Below, in pieces: positions 1 through 10,690 of a stretch of 64,000 nt of DNA. The DNA is from Ciona intestinalis (taxonomy: Eukaryota > Chordata > Ascidiacea > Phlebobranchia > Cionidae): assembly GCF_000224145.3 (NCBI RefSeq), contig NC_020179.2, positions 922,571 to 986,570 of the forward strand, read 5' to 3'. The notes beneath the pieces are model-generated. The model had not been told where the DNA came from. It did not search any database and saw only the letters and a list, made by a program, of their open reading frames with translations. Positions within the stretch are counted from its first letter, which is position 1, and each line of letters opens with the position of its first letter. A program made the position numbers and the translations under genes.

Positions 1-1
1 C

Positions 2-1173
2 ATGACACGAAAGCATTCTGATCTAAGTGAGTTCAAGTTGGAAGATGAGATCATTCAAGGCGCAAGCACTGTATGTAAACCAAAGTTTTGTAAACAAAAC
101 AAAACTTTAATGTAGAACTTTATTTTTAGGTGCAGAACACAGCTTTTTCCCAAAACTAAAAGAATATACCTAAACATTTGTTTTCGTTTAGACACTGGAG
201 GAACAGGTGTATGAGAAATGTCAAATATCTAGATAAAAAAAGATATTGTTCATTTGTCGTAACATCTTTACGTTTCACAAATAATTTTCCGACGGCATGT
301 GTTTTAACTTATTTACAATTATGACAGACGTCGTCTGAAAAAGGTGACAGCCCAAAGAGCGAATCGCCAAGATCTGTCGATCGCGAGCTCCCTCTAACGG
401 TGGCAACATTATCTCACGACAACGAGTCATTTGTGCACGATTACATCAGCGTCGATAGAGATAAAGTTAGAAATCGGAACAAGACGGCTTGGAAACTTGG
501 CGATTCTGAACTGAAACCAGTTGATATTAACGAAGAGAGTCAAAACGTTGATTCTAATGAACCAGTACAAGCTACGAACTTTAACATAGGTACGATTTTC
601 ATTGTTAAGCATGGCCTTACAGCTTGGCACACTGGGGTCTAAAAATTGCACAATTAAGAGCGGAGTAAAGCGTTAATTTGAATCAAATTGATCAATAATA
701 CAGAGGAAATATCTTTTTTATTTAAAAATAATATTCTGGTTGCTCTAATGACATTTTTAACTCTTCAAATGCGATAGCGAAGATTAAGTTAATTAGCGCA
801 ACAAGAAAAACGTAGTTAGCAGCACAACGACGATTGTCAAATTACACCATGAATAAGCAACAGAAATAATGTTTCACATTTTACAGATGAACCGACGACT
901 TTACCTAGAAAAAGAGAAATCCCTCTTCTTAATGAATTAAACAACGCATTGGGTTCCATACACGAAAGTATGCAAGTGATGTCTCGGTACCTCAGCTACC
1001 ACAATAAAGGATTGAAAGAAAACAAGTTAGGAGAAGCAATGCACGACAAGTGGAAGTCGCTGGCCCGGGACGTTGACTTGATATGCTTGCGGGTATATGT
1101 GGGACTGTTGGTACTTTTCCACATGGGTATTGTAATAGCTGTTCTTGCAAGTCAAAACTTTAACGCGCAATGA
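2..1173 (+). CDS. Cys-loop ligand-gated ion channel subunit (nicotinic receptor-like), 3' end
   Basis: Last three coding exons, 2-70, 328-589 and 887-1173, join in phase (0, then 1) with GT-AG introns and end in TGA. The first part is a polar, charged segment of about 130 residues, as in the variable cytoplasmic M3-M4 loop of pentameric channels. The last exon has an amphipathic helix (HDKWKSLARDVDLICLRVYV) leading straight into a hydrophobic helix (VGLLVLFHMGIVIAVLA) and a short polar tail. This matches the MA helix plus M4 at the C-terminus of nicotinic and 5-HT3-type subunits. The ligand-binding domain and M1-M3 lie left of the window, so the subunit type cannot be fixed; a nicotinic subunit is my best guess. 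As a family member it would be a cation channel at the plasma membrane. Confidence 0.72.
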
Positions 1174-1207
1174 GATCTTTTAGTATTACACCAGTGGCAA
1201 CGTAGAG

Positions 1208-1400
1208 AAGAGTGGGAGAAGATGGGATACCTTTTCATTTGATTTTATCGTCCCATTTGGTAGTAAACAAACAACATTCAATGAATTATAAAACCGTATC
1301 TTCACGACTTCCACAGACCGTTGTTAATTGTTTAAAACACGATCACAATATTAGGATATTAAGGCTATTATGTCCTGTCTTTCCCCATTCTACTGTATTA
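1208..1400. repeat. MITE family A copy, full length
   Basis: Begins AGAGTGGGAGAAGATGGGAT and ends with the near-complement GTCTTTCCCCATTCTACT. The interior carries the family core: CCCATTTGGTAGTAAACAAA, then TTAATTGTTTAAAACACGAT. Lies about 35 bp after the channel stop codon. Confidence 0.85.
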
Positions 1401-1823
1401 ATTAGACTAACATTAACGTGTATTAATTTGAGCTTTCCGTATGTGAAAATATATTGAATTTTTGTTTACGCGCAAATCATTAAAAGTTTTAAGCTAATAA
1501 TTAGGTTGCACAATGATATAGCTTCGGTTGTATAATACTGAACTTTGGAAGATTACCGTTTTGGTTATGATTGTGTATGTTTCACAATGAAACACGCCCA
1601 CAACGGTATAGCAGTATTATAGGATATAATGCAAACGGTCTAACCACTGAACCACAGGACCGAAGCATTTTGATTAGTGTATAAGCCTATGTTTCAGAAA
1701 GCACACGATTCGTTTTGCGCCATAAGTGTTAAAGGGAAATCCCAAGACCTTACTCATCTTATATTCGTTACATCCGCTAAATTACATTTACACAACAAGA
1801 GTATCACATATTTGGAATATTAT

Positions 1824-1829
1824 TTTATT
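1824..1829 (-). terminator. Polyadenylation signal of the secreted peptide gene
   Basis: AATAAA on the minus strand, about 46 nt beyond the TAA stop at 1875-1877, within a longer AAAATAAAATAAT run. Confidence 0.5.
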
Positions 1830-1874
1830 TTGTTGTATTGCTCAACTGTAATGGCAACATACGGTTCATCTACT

Positions 1875-2686
1875 TTAATAGTAGTAGCCATGGTCTTCCA
1901 CCGGCATGTTACTCATCATGTTTTCCAAGTCGTTATCGTAGTAGTAGTTATCGTAATAATTTCCATGGTGCCAGAAATCTATTAAAAATACTTGTATGCA
2001 AAACAGCAATACAGTTAAAACGTTACAAAAAGTTTCAAGGCATTACTAAGCCACAGTGTTAAGTTTACATTTCATACAGCCAGATTAAAAAAGTTATAAA
2101 TATGGTAACAGACATAACACTTTGTCCGACGCCGTTGCACAGTTGGTTGTCTCTAATCCAAAGCTAATGGGTACAAGACTCTATCGTCGCTGCTACCACT
2201 GTGGGTGTATTTGTTCTTGGACAAGACACTTTTATCCGCAATTACCCCAACCCAATGGTTACTATTGAGTTACAAACTAACAGCCGAACATAAAAAAGAA
2301 AAAAATCCGCCCAAAGTAATCACCCAAAAAGTAACATACATGGTAACTCGAAAGCTAACAAGAGGTGTATATGAAACAGAACAACAGTGTTATAACGATT
2401 GGCGTGTTTCGATAACGCAAGAATAAATCAAGTTACAGTCATTTAAAAACGATCATACAAGAGGTTAAAACTTAAACAACATTACCTTTTGCTGACTTTT
2501 GCATCGGCTTCTCGCTGAAAAAAAAAACACGCCGTTAAAGTATAATTGTCACATCCATACATTACGGTTGGTTTAAATATTTTAAAATACAAACCTATTT
2601 TGGTCGTAGTAATAACCATGGCTCTCTCCTTGCTTGACGAAGCAGACGAGTCCGATGAGTAGAATGGTGAGAAGTCTTTGATCCAT
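1875..2686 (-). CDS. Small secreted Tyr/His/Asp-rich peptide precursor, 74 residues
   Basis: Three minus-strand exons, 2686-2595, 2514-2486 and 1978-1875, join through GT-AG introns with matching phases (2, then 1) and give 74 codons plus TAA. Residues 1-22 look like a signal peptide: MDQR, then the hydrophobic LLTILLIGLVCFV, then a polar cleavage region. The predicted mature chain starts and ends with the same short motif (HGYYYD near the start, HGYYY at the C-terminus) and has a central HHGNYYDNYYYDND stretch. It has 11 Tyr, no cysteine after the signal and no dibasic cleavage site, so it is neither a classical neuropeptide precursor nor a defensin. I do not recognise the family. Possible roles are antimicrobial, metal-binding or tyrosine cross-linked matrix peptide, all speculative. 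A TATA box and a poly(A) signal flank it suitably. A related last exon lies at 3742-3845. Confidence 0.72.
2165..2440 (-). repeat. Composite SINE copy, antisense
   Basis: Read on the minus strand: TTCTTGCGTT, then AACACTGTTGTTCTGTTTCAT, GAGTTACCATGTATGTTACTT, GGGTTGGGGTAATTGC and CACAGTGGTAGCAGCGACG. These are the ordered blocks shared by about 25 other copies in the window. It lies between exons 2 and 3 of the peptide gene. Confidence 0.75.
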
Positions 2687-2734
2687 CTTGTTGTAGTTGA
2701 TTAACTTGTGAAGTCTAAGCAAGATACGGCCCTA

Positions 2735-2742
2735 TATTTATA
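2735..2742 (-). promoter_or_regulatory. TATA box of the secreted peptide gene
   Basis: TATAAATA on the minus strand, about 50 nt upstream of the ATG. This predicts a 5' leader of roughly 20 nt. Confidence 0.6.
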
Positions 2743-2884
2743 CTGTTCTCCACAATAACTACTTCCGCTCATAAGAGGCATTTGGCCCTTCAAATCAATC
2801 AGGGGGGGGGGGGCTTAAATAAGAAGAAGTCTTTAAGAAATACAAACTTAAAAGAAAATGTCTTTAAAAACAAAGACATTAACG

Positions 2885-4350
2885 CCTTTGCTGTTATGAT
2901 TTCGGCGACGTTTTCTTGCAAGTTAACAGTCATTAAACATATAGTTCCGGGATGCTGAAATGGTTTCATGATATTTCTGATAAATGCTTGATCGTTTAGA
3001 CTTCCTTGGCGGCTTCTCTTGTGGAAGTTATTAAAAGAGGAAGCTTCCTTCTTCCAGTAGACGAGTAGTCTGTGCATTTCTTGGAGATTTCTCCTTTAGG
3101 CTTCCCAACTAATTTGGAGTTCACTTCTTTTGTGGAAGTTATTAAAAGAGGATGTTCTCTTTTTCAAAAAGGAGCCTTATTAGCATTTTTCTTAAACGCT
3201 TAAGACGAAGCGACTCGTTTGTTCTCTTGAACAAAGATTAAAATGTAGTTATTGGCGCGATGTCTCAGTAGTATGAGCGTTTATTTTATTGTAACCAAAC
3301 ACATCGGGTTTTTATGCGTGTGTGTATTTTCAGGCAACAAAATTGGCCATTACTTTAACCCACTGGTAAATAATAGGTTGTCTTAATTGTCAGCTAGAGG
3401 GCAAAGAGTATTAAAAAAACAATCCTCTACAAAGTTGTATTCGTTAGCAGGCGCATTTTATCTTTCAAACATTTATATTAAATTGTAAATGTAATATAAA
3501 CTCAATGTATAGCCTAGCACAAACTAATACAATAGGTTTGACCGAATTACCAGTTACGCACATTTACACAAAAATAGTTATTTTTAACTTTACAACTGTA
3601 AGCAGCATGTACATTGGGTGTATCTATATAAGGATTTCTATATATAGTAGGTTGAAGTGAGATTTTTTGAGGTCTTAAGTTCCCACCCATCATAAATTCG
3701 TGGTCACCCCAGTTTGTATTGCTGTTTTACAAACAATGTTTTTAATGAATCACTTCTACTACTACTTGGAGAACATGAATGACATGTCAGCCGTAGACTA
3801 TCACTACTGCTAATAAAGTAGATGAAACGGCTGTAGCCATTTTAACATATTGGGTTTGACGTAAAATAGAAACTGTGATGAGACAAACTATTAACGCGCC
3901 GCATATATATAGTGGGGTTGGTTGGATGTGCATGTGACATATTTGTTTGGTTCTATTACAATAAACGCTCCAACTACTAAGACTCCGCGCTATTAACTAC
4001 AGTTTGGTCTTTGTTCAAGAGAACACACGAGTCGCTTTGTCTCAAGCGTTTAAGAGAAATGCTAAGGCGCCCCTTTGAAAAGAGAACATCCTCTTTTAAT
4101 AACTTCCACAGGAGAAGTGAACTCCAAATTAGTTGGGAAGCCTAAAGGAAAAATCTCCAAGAAATGCAATGACTTCTCATCTAGTGTAAGAAAATGGCAT
4201 CCTATTTTAACAAAATCCACAAGAGAAGCCACCAACAAAGTCTAAACGATCACGCATTCATAAGAAATGTTTTGAAACCATTTCAGCACCCTGGAACTTG
4301 GCTTAATGACTGTTATTTTACAAGAAAATCTCAGTGTATATAATAAGCCA
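2885..4350. mobile_element. Foldback-like DNA element with inverted arms of about 400 bp
   Basis: The left arm (about 2885-3312) is the diverged reverse complement of the right arm (about 3935-4350). Shared stretches include AACAGTCATTAA, GCTGAAATGGTTTCA, GATCGTTTAGACTT, GGCTTCTCTTGTGG, CCCAACTAATTTGGAGTTCA and GAAGTTATTAAAAGAGGATG. Arms are roughly 85 percent alike by eye. The 620-bp centre has no transposase frame but holds a copy of the last exon of the neighbouring peptide gene. The element type is unknown; a non-autonomous DNA transposon or an inverted segmental duplication would both fit. Confidence 0.7.
3742..3845 (+). pseudogene. Related copy of the last exon of the secreted peptide gene
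   Basis: Reads NHFYYYLENMNDMSAVDYHYC then TAA. It matches the end of the minus-strand peptide gene (DLENMMSNMPVEDHGYYY, stop), and similarity continues past the stop as TAAAGTAGATGAA and then GCCATT. No signal-peptide exon is visible upstream. It lies in the centre of the long inverted-repeat element, so it may be a captured or decayed exon; an expressed paralogue with undetected 5' exons cannot be excluded. Confidence 0.55.
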
Positions 4351-4448
4351 TGACAGGATGTAGGAACTCGTTGGCTAAGTGCCAACCGAGTATTCTTAAC
4401 TATTTGAATATAATGCATTGTTATAGTGGCAGTCGTCTGATCATGCCT

Positions 4449-4648
4449 GTAGTACTGTGGGGTAAAAGATTGGATACCGTTATTACCAAAATTTCATATA
4501 TCCCAATCGTGCTTTTAACAATTAACAACTATATTTTGGACTCTTCGGGCTATGGTTTTATATGTTTCTTTAATATAGTTTGTTTACAACAAACTGAGAT
4601 GAGAAAATATATAAAACCTGTCCCATTTTACCCCACGTTGCAATACAT
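4449..4648. repeat. MITE family A copy, full length
   Basis: Ends are GTACTGTGGGGTAAAAGATT and CCATTTTACCCCACGTTGCA; interior CAATCGTGCTTTTAACAATT. Lies about 100 bp right of the foldback-like element. Confidence 0.8.
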
Positions 4649-4898
4649 GTGAAAACCGAAGCAAAATACGCCCATGTAGAAAAGCGCACATTATAATTAA
4701 TTACATAATATTGAATCAAAAGTTTGTGAAAAGCTGTTTGTAAACAATTATAACAAACAACTAATTCCATTTGTGAGCAGTTCAACGTTTAAATGATTGC
4801 GCCCGTGTGCATTTATACCGTTTCCGTCATGAAGACGTAGCATACGATTTGTAAAGTTTACATTTACCATTACACAATACAACTATTTAGGGACTTTA

Positions 4899-4990
4899 TG
4901 GTGGGGTATAGTGGGAGGCGTTTTCATTCTTTTTTTATGTCCCATTTGCTAGTAAACAAATGTTGTTGACAGGATTATACAACCTCGCAG
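4899..4990. repeat. MITE family A, truncated to one half
   Basis: TATGGTGGGGTATAGTGGGA followed by TCCCATTTGCTAGTAAACAA; the other half is missing. The stretch 4990-5900 has no gene. It includes a slightly GC-rich patch at 5335-5450 and two copies of AAACAAAGAATAGTTT (near 5552 and 5668). Confidence 0.6.
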
Positions 4991-5901
4991 CATCGCGAGT
5001 AAAAAAGAGCGCTGCTAACGTGAAGACATAACTTTTCGACAGGTTGAAAATTCTGCGTGTTTTTCTACGCGTCATACTATTCAGTCAGTATTGGTCTTGT
5101 GTAAATAGTCTACCCTCTCTGTGTATTTTACCTCACGTAACGACTGTTTAATAAGTCAATAATTACTGAACCAGTTTTCTCTTATATGTGCTAGCTTATG
5201 TTGTGTGAGAACTTTCAAAACATTATAACAATATAAGTTCAGATTTCGCATATTGGGTGTTAAGTACAATCCGCGTGTACCTTACACTTTCACTAAAGCG
5301 CTTACAACCATTGTACTCAAGTAGCTTTTGTGTCCTGCCCTTTAAAATTAAAGGCGGGGTGCTTCCATTCATTCGCGCGCCATTTCTTTTGGCCTTTACA
5401 GCCGTTGCTATGCGACCTTAGCCGCCAAATCGCTCTACCAGCACAGCTTAACAAGGACTTCTACGTGTACAGTGATCTGATTTCGCTTTATGGTTATAAT
5501 TAAACACCTTTAAACAGAGAATTGGGGTTTCAAGCAAGTAAATTAGTATGAAACAAAGAATAGTTTGAGTAAAATTATAATTAGCAGATTATAATTCGAT
5601 ATGCTAAACTTATAATTAAACTTTAAATGGAAGTTACGGTTTAACTTTAAAGCAAAGAAAACAGTAAACAAAGAATAGTTTATGCAAGAGTATAGTTCGA
5701 TCAATAAAGTGCATTTTTTCTAGTTATTTAGTAAATAGACTAGCTGGAATAACGGCTGGTATAATATAGAGCCTAATATTGAACAAGATGTACAACATAA
5801 TGTATGTAAGTCAGACCAATAAAGAATAAATACGTTTATAGCTTTTGAGCTACACAAAATACAGTTTATACGCTTAAAAAACGTTTCTGAATGGCTTATA
5901 T

Positions 5902-6108
5902 AATAGGGCGGGGGAAGACGGGACACCGTTAACACAAAATGTCCAAATATCCTGATCGTGTTTGAAATAATTAACAACGGTCTTATATGGAAGTCGTGAG
6001 GATACGGTTGTATAAGTCTTTAGTATTCTTTGTTTACTAGCAAATGGGCAAGAAAGCAGAATGAAAATGTGTCTTATATCTTTTCCCAGTATACTATATT
6101 ATATGTAT
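5902..6108. repeat. MITE family A copy, full length
   Basis: Starts ATAGGGCGGGGGAAGACGGG, ends TTTTCCCAGTATACTATATT. It lies 40 bp upstream of the SAXO4 start codon, so it probably sits in the promoter or leader. Confidence 0.8.
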
Positions 6109-6147
6109 GTACACAGTAGGATAGGCAATATATACCTTGTAGCTACA

Positions 6148-9100
6148 ATGGTAAAACTACGTACTGGACCTGTTACCAACCATATAAAGGTGTCGCATGG
6201 CGCGGACACACACGTGAACAAGTTCTACCATACGAGGTATGGTACAGAATTCGGCTGGCAAAATTATAAGCCACGAACTGGTCGACATGTGGGTACCGGC
6301 TACTCGTCAAACTTTAGACCGCAGATATATTACACAAGGTCGTTAGATAACTTTGACAACCCAGTTATGGGGTAAGTGAGCGTGCAATTACATTAAAGAT
6401 GTAATGTAAATTTACCCAATCCTTTAACGGTTCACCTGGTATAAAAAAGTAATGTATTTACGACGTTTCGTCTGTCATCTGGCAAGATTTTATTAGGAAA
6501 ACATCAGAAATACACTACTTTTTCATACCAAATGAGCCAATAAAACATAACTTACATTAAGTCTGGTGGCAGAACATAATATTGTAAACTTATTTATTAA
6601 ATTACGTGCTAACTATAAGAAGGTAAATGTTAAAAACAATAGTCGTAAAAACAAATGGTCTTCCGCGCTGCTGGCGAACAATAGTTGTTTTGTTTTGTAA
6701 ATGATGGTATTGAATGTATACAAAGAAACGTTTCGTATATAAAAAACTCACTACATGTGTATAAATAAATATGAATTTAGATCGGCTTTGTAATTTTTGT
6801 CGACATTTAAAAAAATCACTTTTTAAATCATTTTTGTAGATTTCTGTTGACCGATAACTATGAAACGGTCACAAAAAGACATTTCCGGGAAGCAAAAGAT
6901 TCCGATGGTAAAGACGAACTGCCTAGCGTTGTTGTGAATAAACAGGAAAGTGGATTCATACGAGAAAGACCTTTAACTGTACCAACCACGACCGAGGTAA
7001 AATGGTTTCAGTGATTAAGTATTGCGAGCATAAAGCTTATAGTAGGATTGGGGAAGACGGGACACCTTTTCATTCTGTTAGTGACCACTAAGTTAACAAT
7101 TGTCATTAATTGTCTTGCCCAAGGACACATACGCCCACAATGGTAGCAGCGACAAGCCTTAAAACTATACAAAAAAAACTCTCACAGCACCGGACGCGTC
7201 AAATATTTGTAAAAATATAAATATGAACTTATTTACAGGTTCGCAAAACGTTTTACGACAAACGGCTGTATGGTGGCAACAGCAGACCAGGTTTAGTGCC
7301 CAGACATCGAGCATTGCTGCATAAAATACAACCGAAAGATCCCGTTGAACAGGAAAATAATGACCACGTAATTGCAAAGCATTGAAATACTTTATATGGC
7401 GTTTATAATTGTGTTTATATGTTTTCTCTTGTAGGGCCCGGCCTATATGAGAAGTGAGACGTTTTCTAAGTTTTTAGGAGAGCCAACTGCCCCGCGTAAG
7501 TGTATTTGCTGCTTATAAGTAACCGTACACATAATCTGCCATATTTCTAACTGTTTTAATAATTAAAATTGCTCATTCAGATACTTGGCAGTATACGGTC
7601 ACTTTTTTCCTATTTGTAAGTATACATAGTAGGTTGGAATAAGATGATCCAAGTTTCTATTCTCTTTAATCGTTTTAAGCGAGCACGAGGTGTATGAAAC
7701 AAAACATTCGTGTTATAACGATGCTGGTCGTTTTCCCGCCACGCGAGGATAAAGCATACATTTTGTTACATTCATTCCTTCATTCCTTCATTCCTATTGC
7801 AGTTGATGTACATTACAAAGACGTGGGCCCAAACGAAGATAGTGGATTTACACACAACAAGAACATTGAACCAATTACTTTCCGTGAAGACGACGACCAT
7901 AAGAATATAGTCTCGGTAAATAATAAAGAACTTGCTGAAATTATCAAAATATTCAGGCTGAATTTTGAACTTCCGTTTATGTATATAATTGTGGCCTAAC
8001 GACCCTGAAACAGTGTTGTTAATTGTTGAAAAGACGAACGAAAAATTTTATACTTATAGTACTGTACTATAAAGTGAGATGGGATACCATTAACACCAAA
8101 ATCCCATATTTCCTATTCGTGTTTTAAACAATCAACAACGCCCTTTCAAAGTCGTGAGAATTCGGTATTCAATTCTGTGAACTACTTTTTGTTTACTACC
8201 AAATAAGACGATACAAGAGAATGAAAACATTTAACATCTTACCCCACCCAATACTATGTTATGTGCTTTATAAAGGCAGCCTATATTACACCACAGTACT
8301 ATTCATACAACTTCATATCAAATACAAACTGTTATTATAGGGTTCCCTGACCGATAGACCCACAGGTGTAAGCGTGACAGACACAAGTTTTAATCCATGG
8401 TTTGACGCCAACGGTCGTGAACCGCTCCCTAGCATTACCCAGCGGTCGTCCCACAAGACCGGCTTTGTCCGCGAGAAATCAAGAGAGCTATACTCGTGCA
8501 AGTAAATAGTCTACCTATAGTTGACAAAAATAAATAAATTGGTAACATACTTTCGGTTATTATAGGTTTAATAACGGCAGTACATAGTAAACGACCTTTC
8601 AAACTGCATGCACATATATAAAAGTACCGAGAAGACATTTGCTTTTAACATAGCATTCTACTGTAAAATTGTATAAGCGACGCATAAACCGTTTATTCTG
8701 TATAGAAACCCACGTAAAGCGTTCACGGGAATACGAGAAGTTCCACCGCTTGTGGCTGAACGAATCAGGAAGAAAGATCCAGCTGAATATCTTAATCTAC
8801 TTCACCCACATAATAAAAAATCCGTCACCTTTGCCACATATTTGGTAAGTACGTGAAATTACACTACGCAACGGAAGCAAATAGATAATATATTTTATAG
8901 ATATGAAAAATGTGATCTATTTTACTGCGCGTCGCATGGCAACTAAAGGCGTTAAAACTCCCCCCCCCCAAAAAAAAAACCAACAAAAAATGCTTTAAAA
9001 GTTACATACGTGGGTATTCGCAAGCAGGCACAATGTGTATGAAATAGAACATCCGTGTTATAACGACTGTCATTTTCCGGCCACGCGAGGATAAAGCAAG

Positions 9101-10357
9101 TTACATTCATTGATTTTTTTCGCATCTTTTCGCACAGGGGAAACAAAAAATGGACCAAAGCGAGGAAGAACTACTAAACCGAGATAAAATGGGCGACCAG
9201 GAACTTACCGGGCATTGTAGAAATAATGACCGCTACCTGGAAACTGAGGATACTGACCCACAACGTTATCTAACCAACTACAATCTAAGGTGAACAGAAA
9301 CTTAAAAAAACAACATGAAATGATTGGGGTAGACATAAATATTGTGGGGTAAGATGGGATACGGTTACTCACGTAAAAAAATACAACCATGCACCATTTT
9401 AACCCACCCGTCCCTTCCGATTTATGTCACATCAACTAAGGATTCGTTTCCAATTAGTATCTCTACGTAATGCATGCCAAATTAATTTATGTGACGTATT
9501 ATTACGCGTATAACATGCAAAATAAATCTTCAGACATTTCGACATGAATCCTGAAGGCAAAGACAGGGAAGGCTGGGTTATGGGTGGCGTGCAAAACGCT
9601 GAAGAAAACGGTTACTGTCGAGATTTCTGCGTTCATTCAATGGGACGAGTAGAAGACATGACACGAAAGTTACAGAGACTACAACCCTACGTTGCAAGGT
9701 AACGCGTATAGAGCTTGTATGGCGCTTATATTTAATTGTAAAATATAAGGGAAAACGTCGACACGTTAGTGTGTATTAAGTATAGAATATATAGAAGCAT
9801 TAAACACGGATTTCTGATCACTCTCAATAAAAAAACATGACAATCCATATCTATGATAAGATTTTTATTTTCTCTGTTTCGGCCTAGAAAATATTACGCG
9901 TATTTACACGCATCTAAAGTATTTTTTCTGTTCAAGACGACCGTCGAAAGAGAAATAGTTTCTTTTTTTCTTTTTTTTACATTTTGTAACCAAAAAGATA
10001 AAATGCTTAGTAAGTATAATTCAACGTAATTTAAACATAATTGTATGCACGTTTTTGAGAACTGTTGCAGCTATACATAGTAGGGGGGGGAGATGGGACA
10101 CCTTTTCATAGCATTCTCTCGACCTATTTGGTAGTAAACAAAGAAAATTAAATGAATACAAAACCGTATCTACACGACTCCTATAGTCCGTCGTTAGTTT
10201 AAAGCACGACCGGGTTACTTGGATCATATATGTACTAAAAGTGTCCCATCTTTCTCCACCTTACAATATTAAACTATGCCATTACGACTTCAACTCTTAA
10301 AAAACATTTAGTGGTAGAGATTCGTACAGAAGTCATGTCTTACACGCAGGAGCATAA
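6148..10357 (+). CDS. SAXO4: SAXO4 / PPP1R32-like ciliary microtubule protein, 448 residues
   Basis: Ten exons with matching phases: 6148-6371, 6840-6996, 7239-7367, 7435-7495, 7803-7915, 8341-8501, 8706-8844, 9138-9289, 9534-9698, 10312-10357. The product is 448 residues against about 425 for human PPP1R32. The human protein is recalled, not searched, and matches along the whole length: residues 26-75 (FYHTRYGTEFG, KPRTGRHVGTGYSSNF, LDNFDNP), the middle (SGFTHNKNIEP) and the end (YLTNYNLRHFDMNPEGKDRE, GW.MGGVQ, PYVARSGRD). Human SAXO4 is a stabiliser of axonemal microtubules and a PP1 partner, so a structural role in cilia or sperm tails is expected. No membrane segment is seen. Several introns hold MITE and SINE copies, and one 3' splice site lies at a SINE tail. 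Confidence 0.88.
6429..6538. repeat. MITE family B copy (CTGGTAT inverted ends)
   Basis: Begins GGTTCACCTGGTAT and ends ATACCAAATGAGCC, about 110 bp, with an inner GACGTTTCGTCTGTC. Other copies are at 22963-23048 and 50217-50333. Lies in SAXO4 intron 1. Confidence 0.7.
7040..7165. repeat. MITE A terminus joined to a SINE 3' fragment
   Basis: AGTAGGATTGGGGAAGACGG (MITE end) breaks off and runs into TTAGTGACCACTAAG, then TGTCTTGCCCAAGGACACAT and CACAATGGTAGCAGCGACAA (SINE 3' half). In SAXO4 intron 2. Confidence 0.65.
7626..7798 (-). repeat. Partial MITE A followed by SINE 5' part, antisense
   Basis: A decayed MITE terminus (7626-7678) precedes SINE blocks read antisense (GCACGAGGTGTATGAAACA, GTGTTATAACGATG, CACGCGAGGATAAAGC). 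They end in a (CATTC)n tail that stops 5 bp before the acceptor of SAXO4 exon 5. Confidence 0.7.
8057..8266. repeat. MITE family A copy, full length
   Basis: ATAAAGTGAGATGGGATACC to CATCTTACCCCACCCAATAC, with TTTGTTTACTACCAAATAAG inside. In SAXO4 intron 5. Confidence 0.8.
8957..9115 (-). repeat. Composite SINE, antisense fragment
   Basis: C and A runs, then GTTACATACGTGGGTATTCG, GAACATCCGTGTTATAACGA and CACGCGAGGATAAAGCAAGT, ending in TTACATTCATTG. The end lies about 22 bp before the acceptor of SAXO4 exon 8. Confidence 0.75.
9343..9412. repeat. MITE family A, internally deleted (about 70 bp)
   Basis: TATTGTGGGGTAAGATGGGA and CCATTTTAACCCACCCGTCC with most of the interior missing. In SAXO4 intron 8. 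Confidence 0.6.
10077..10268. repeat. MITE family A copy, full length
   Basis: GTAGGGGGGGAGATGGGACA to TCCCATCTTTCTCCACCTTA. In SAXO4 intron 9, ending about 45 bp before the last exon. Confidence 0.8.
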
Positions 10358-10486
10358 AGAAAAGAGACACCTTCTTTGTGGACCATACTCACCAACATAA
10401 AGTCACACTGGATCCACCGATGCCACCAAACAAAGCACCTCTTACAATTGCCACCTTATCTGGCTGAACCACATATATAAAACAAC

Positions 10487-10690
10487 TATATAGTAGGTTG
10501 GGGTAACATGTTATATGTTTTCATTCTCTTTCATCGTCCATTTTGGTGGTATATAAAAATATTTACAGGATTGTGTATAACCGTTGCGTAACTTCTTACG
10601 ATTGTGGTAATTGTCAAAATACGATGAAGAAATAGGGATACTATTTCCTAACGATATTCATTTACCCCACACCCCCCACAGACGTACTAT
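10487..10690. repeat. MITE family A copy, diverged
   Basis: TATAGTAGGTTGGGGTAACA at the start and TTCATTTACCCCACACCCCC at the end, 130 bp beyond the SAXO4 stop. Confidence 0.65.

Noticed and set aside
1212-1457. Frames reading NYKTVSSRLP and VVNCLKHDQN in many places
   Set aside because: The same peptide text recurs at 1212, 26405, 37476, 35544, 39556 and others because all are translations of the MITE family A interior.
2799-3077. 92-codon minus-strand frame near the left inverted arm
   Set aside because: It lies inside the long inverted-repeat element and begins in a G/C homopolymer; the matching right arm does not keep the frame open.
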